Below are positions 62,986 to 64,000 of a stretch of 64,000 nt of DNA, piece after piece. How positions within the stretch are numbered: the stretch's first letter is position 1; each line of letters begins with the position of its first letter. Source of the DNA: Chryseobacterium senegalense (lineage in GTDB: Bacteria; Bacteroidota; Bacteroidia; Flavobacteriales; Weeksellaceae); NCBI GenBank assembly GCA_001403755.1, contig CYUH01000013.1:186001-250000 (forward strand). The letters run 5' to 3'. Made by a program: the position numbers and the translations under genes. The notes beneath the pieces were generated by a model. The model was not told the DNA's origin. It worked only from the letters and a program-made list of their open reading frames with translations, and searched no databases.

Positions 62986-64000
62986 TTATCTTGCGCTTAA
63001 ATCTACATAATCGCGTTTTTGCGCACCTTGGTAAACCTGTCTTGGTCTTCCGATAGGGTCGTTGTGCAAACGCATTTCTTTCCATTGGGAGATCCATCCC
63101 GGAAGTCTTCCTAAGGCGAACATTACGGTAAACATTTCGGTTGGAATGCCTAACGCTCTGTAGATGATTCCTGAATAGAAATCTACGTTTGGATACAATT
63201 TTCTGCTTACGAAATATTCGTCTTCAAGAGCTACTCTTTCCAATTGCATCGCAATATCCAATGCTTTATCTTCAATTCCTAAAGCATTCAAGATATCATC
63301 AGCTGCTTTCTTGATAATGGTTGCTCTAGGATCGAAGTTTTTGTAAACTCTGTGTCCAAAGCCCATCAAACGGAAATTATCGTCTTTATTTTTAGCTTTT
63401 TCTACATATTTCGCTACATCGCCTCCATCTTTCTCGATCATTTCAAGCATTTCGATTACTGCCTGGTTTGCACCACCGTGAAGTGGTCCCCAAAGTGCAG
63501 AAATACCTGCTGAAACCGATGCGAATAAACCGGTGTGAGCCGATCCTACCATTCTTACTGTAGAAGTAGAACAGTTTTGCTCATGATCCGCGTGAAGGAT
63601 TAATAATTTATCCAAAGCTCCAACAACGATCGGATCTAATTGGAATTCTTCGTTTGGACGACGGAAACACATTTTGTAGAAGTTTTCTACATAATTTAAA
63701 CTGTTATCGCCATGGTTGATTGGTAAACCTAATTTTTTTCTGTACGTCCAGGCACAAAGGTGAGAGAATTTTGCGATCAACATCTCTGCGGCATGGTCTA
63801 GATCCTCTTTGGATGTTACATCAACTGCTTTCGGGTTGAATGCCGTAAGTGCAGAAGTAAGAGAAGATAACACTCCCATAGGATGGGCAGATCTAGGGAA
63901 AACATCAAGAATTTTCTTCATTTCATCAGCAACGAAATTATACTTGTTGATTCCCTTTTGAAATGATTGAAACTCGTCGCTGGTCGGCAATTCCCCATGA
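62986..64000 (-). CDS. gltA: Citrate synthase (5' end cut by window)
   Basis: Condenses acetyl-CoA and oxaloacetate. 337 codons are visible and the frame runs off the right edge, so roughly the first 90 residues are outside. The apparent TTG start at 63990 is internal, because the preceding codons give HGE before LPTSDEF, a typical internal sequence of the family. Active-site residues: His in GPLHGGANQAVIEML, His in GFGHRVYKNFDPRA, and Asp in NVDFYSGIIYRALG. Likely a hexameric type, but that is not certain from sequence. Confidence 0.94.
   Translation of the reverse strand, partial: HGELPTSDEFQSFQKGINKYNFVADEMKKILDVFPRSAHPMGVLSSLTSALTAFNPKAVDVTSKEDLDHAAEMLIAKFSHLCAWTYRKKLGLPINHGDNSLNYVENFYKMCFRRPNEEFQLDPIVVGALDKLLILHADHEQNCSTSTVRMVGSAHTGLFASVSAGISALWGPLHGGANQAVIEMLEMIEKDGGDVAKYVEKAKNKDDNFRLMGFGHRVYKNFDPRATIIKKAADDILNALGIEDKALDIAMQLERVALEDEYFVSRKLYPNVDFYSGIIYRALGIPTEMFTVMFALGRLPGWISQWKEMRLHNDPIGRPRQVYQGAQKRDYVDLSAR

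Noticed and set aside
63988..63990. TTG as start of citrate synthase
   Set aside because: The codons before it continue the family sequence (HGELPT), so the gene simply runs off the window.

Overview
The window is a chromosomal segment of a member of the Bacteroidota, most likely Flavobacteriales of the Chryseobacterium group (Weeksellaceae). The evidence is AT-rich DNA, the Bacteroidota promoter signature TTTG-N19-TAnnTTTG in front of many genes, a type IX secretion sorting domain on a GEVED/fibronectin metalloprotease, a B12-type SdhCAB complex with a cytochrome b558 subunit, ribosomal protein THX, fused isobutyryl-CoA mutase IcmF, and several families largely confined to Bacteroidota (DUF4252, DUF2480, DUF4407, DUF6048, DUF6452). 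I see no rRNA, tRNA, CRISPR array, insertion sequence or prophage. Genes are dense; the only gene-free stretch above 300 bases is 62538-62985. The window cuts through a gene at each end: a NYN/LOTUS protein on the left and citrate synthase on the right.

Region by region. 1-6.9 kb: NYN/LOTUS protein, DNA polymerase IV, cytoplasmic alpha-amylase with a small barstar-like gene, a CPA1 Na+/H+ antiporter and a zinc alcohol dehydrogenase. 7-12.7 kb (minus strand): exported phosphodiesterase, coaE, a metallo-beta-lactamase-fold hydrolase, and a ruvB / WG-repeat / PaiB-like run. 12.8-18.4 kb (plus): hutI, then a phenylacetate (paa) run paaB-paaC-paaD-paaG-paaH-small membrane protein-paaI. The catalytic subunit paaA and the reductase paaE are absent. 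18.4-22.1 kb: a toxin-antitoxin pair, then an ECF sigma factor, a membrane anti-sigma candidate and two DUF4252 envelope proteins. 22.2-34.5 kb: guaB, a small lipoprotein, DUF4407 protein, ruvC, an M16 peptidase, an exported serine hydrolase and IcmF. 34.6-36.6 kb: rplM-rpsI-rpsB, followed by a terminator instead of tsf. 36.6-53.7 kb (minus): trmB, envelope proteins including a secreted metalloprotease, rlmD-DUF6452-DUF6048, a thioredoxin-fold lipoprotein without its cysteines, sdhCAB, lpxB-comEC. 53.8-57.3 kb: DUF2480, DUF937, THX, aspS. 57.5-62.5 kb (minus): a second paa operon with a small membrane protein, paaZ, a SMUG2-type DNA glycosylase, a crotonase and a short-chain dehydrogenase. 62.5-64 kb: a 21-base tandem repeat and citrate synthase.

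The genes join in several pathways. The two paa loci together cover most of ring epoxidation, ring isomerisation, ring opening and beta-oxidation of phenylacetate, feeding acetyl-CoA and succinyl-CoA into the citrate synthase and succinate dehydrogenase also present here. RuvB and RuvC act at Holliday junctions but are unlinked. The most unusual structure I found is not a protein system. It is a family of four intergenic elements built from 7-base units (14390-14466, 16589-16651, 35542-35640, 49975-50030), all inside operons, one of which supplies the start codon and N-terminus of a paaH-like gene. A 21-base tandem repeat at 62759-62905 stays open in one frame and would read as a seven-residue Leu/Phe repeat.

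Several starts were moved inward from the longest open frame, because the apparent TTG start was the last three bases of a TAnnTTTG promoter element. Family names given as DUF numbers come from memory of conserved patterns and were not searched.
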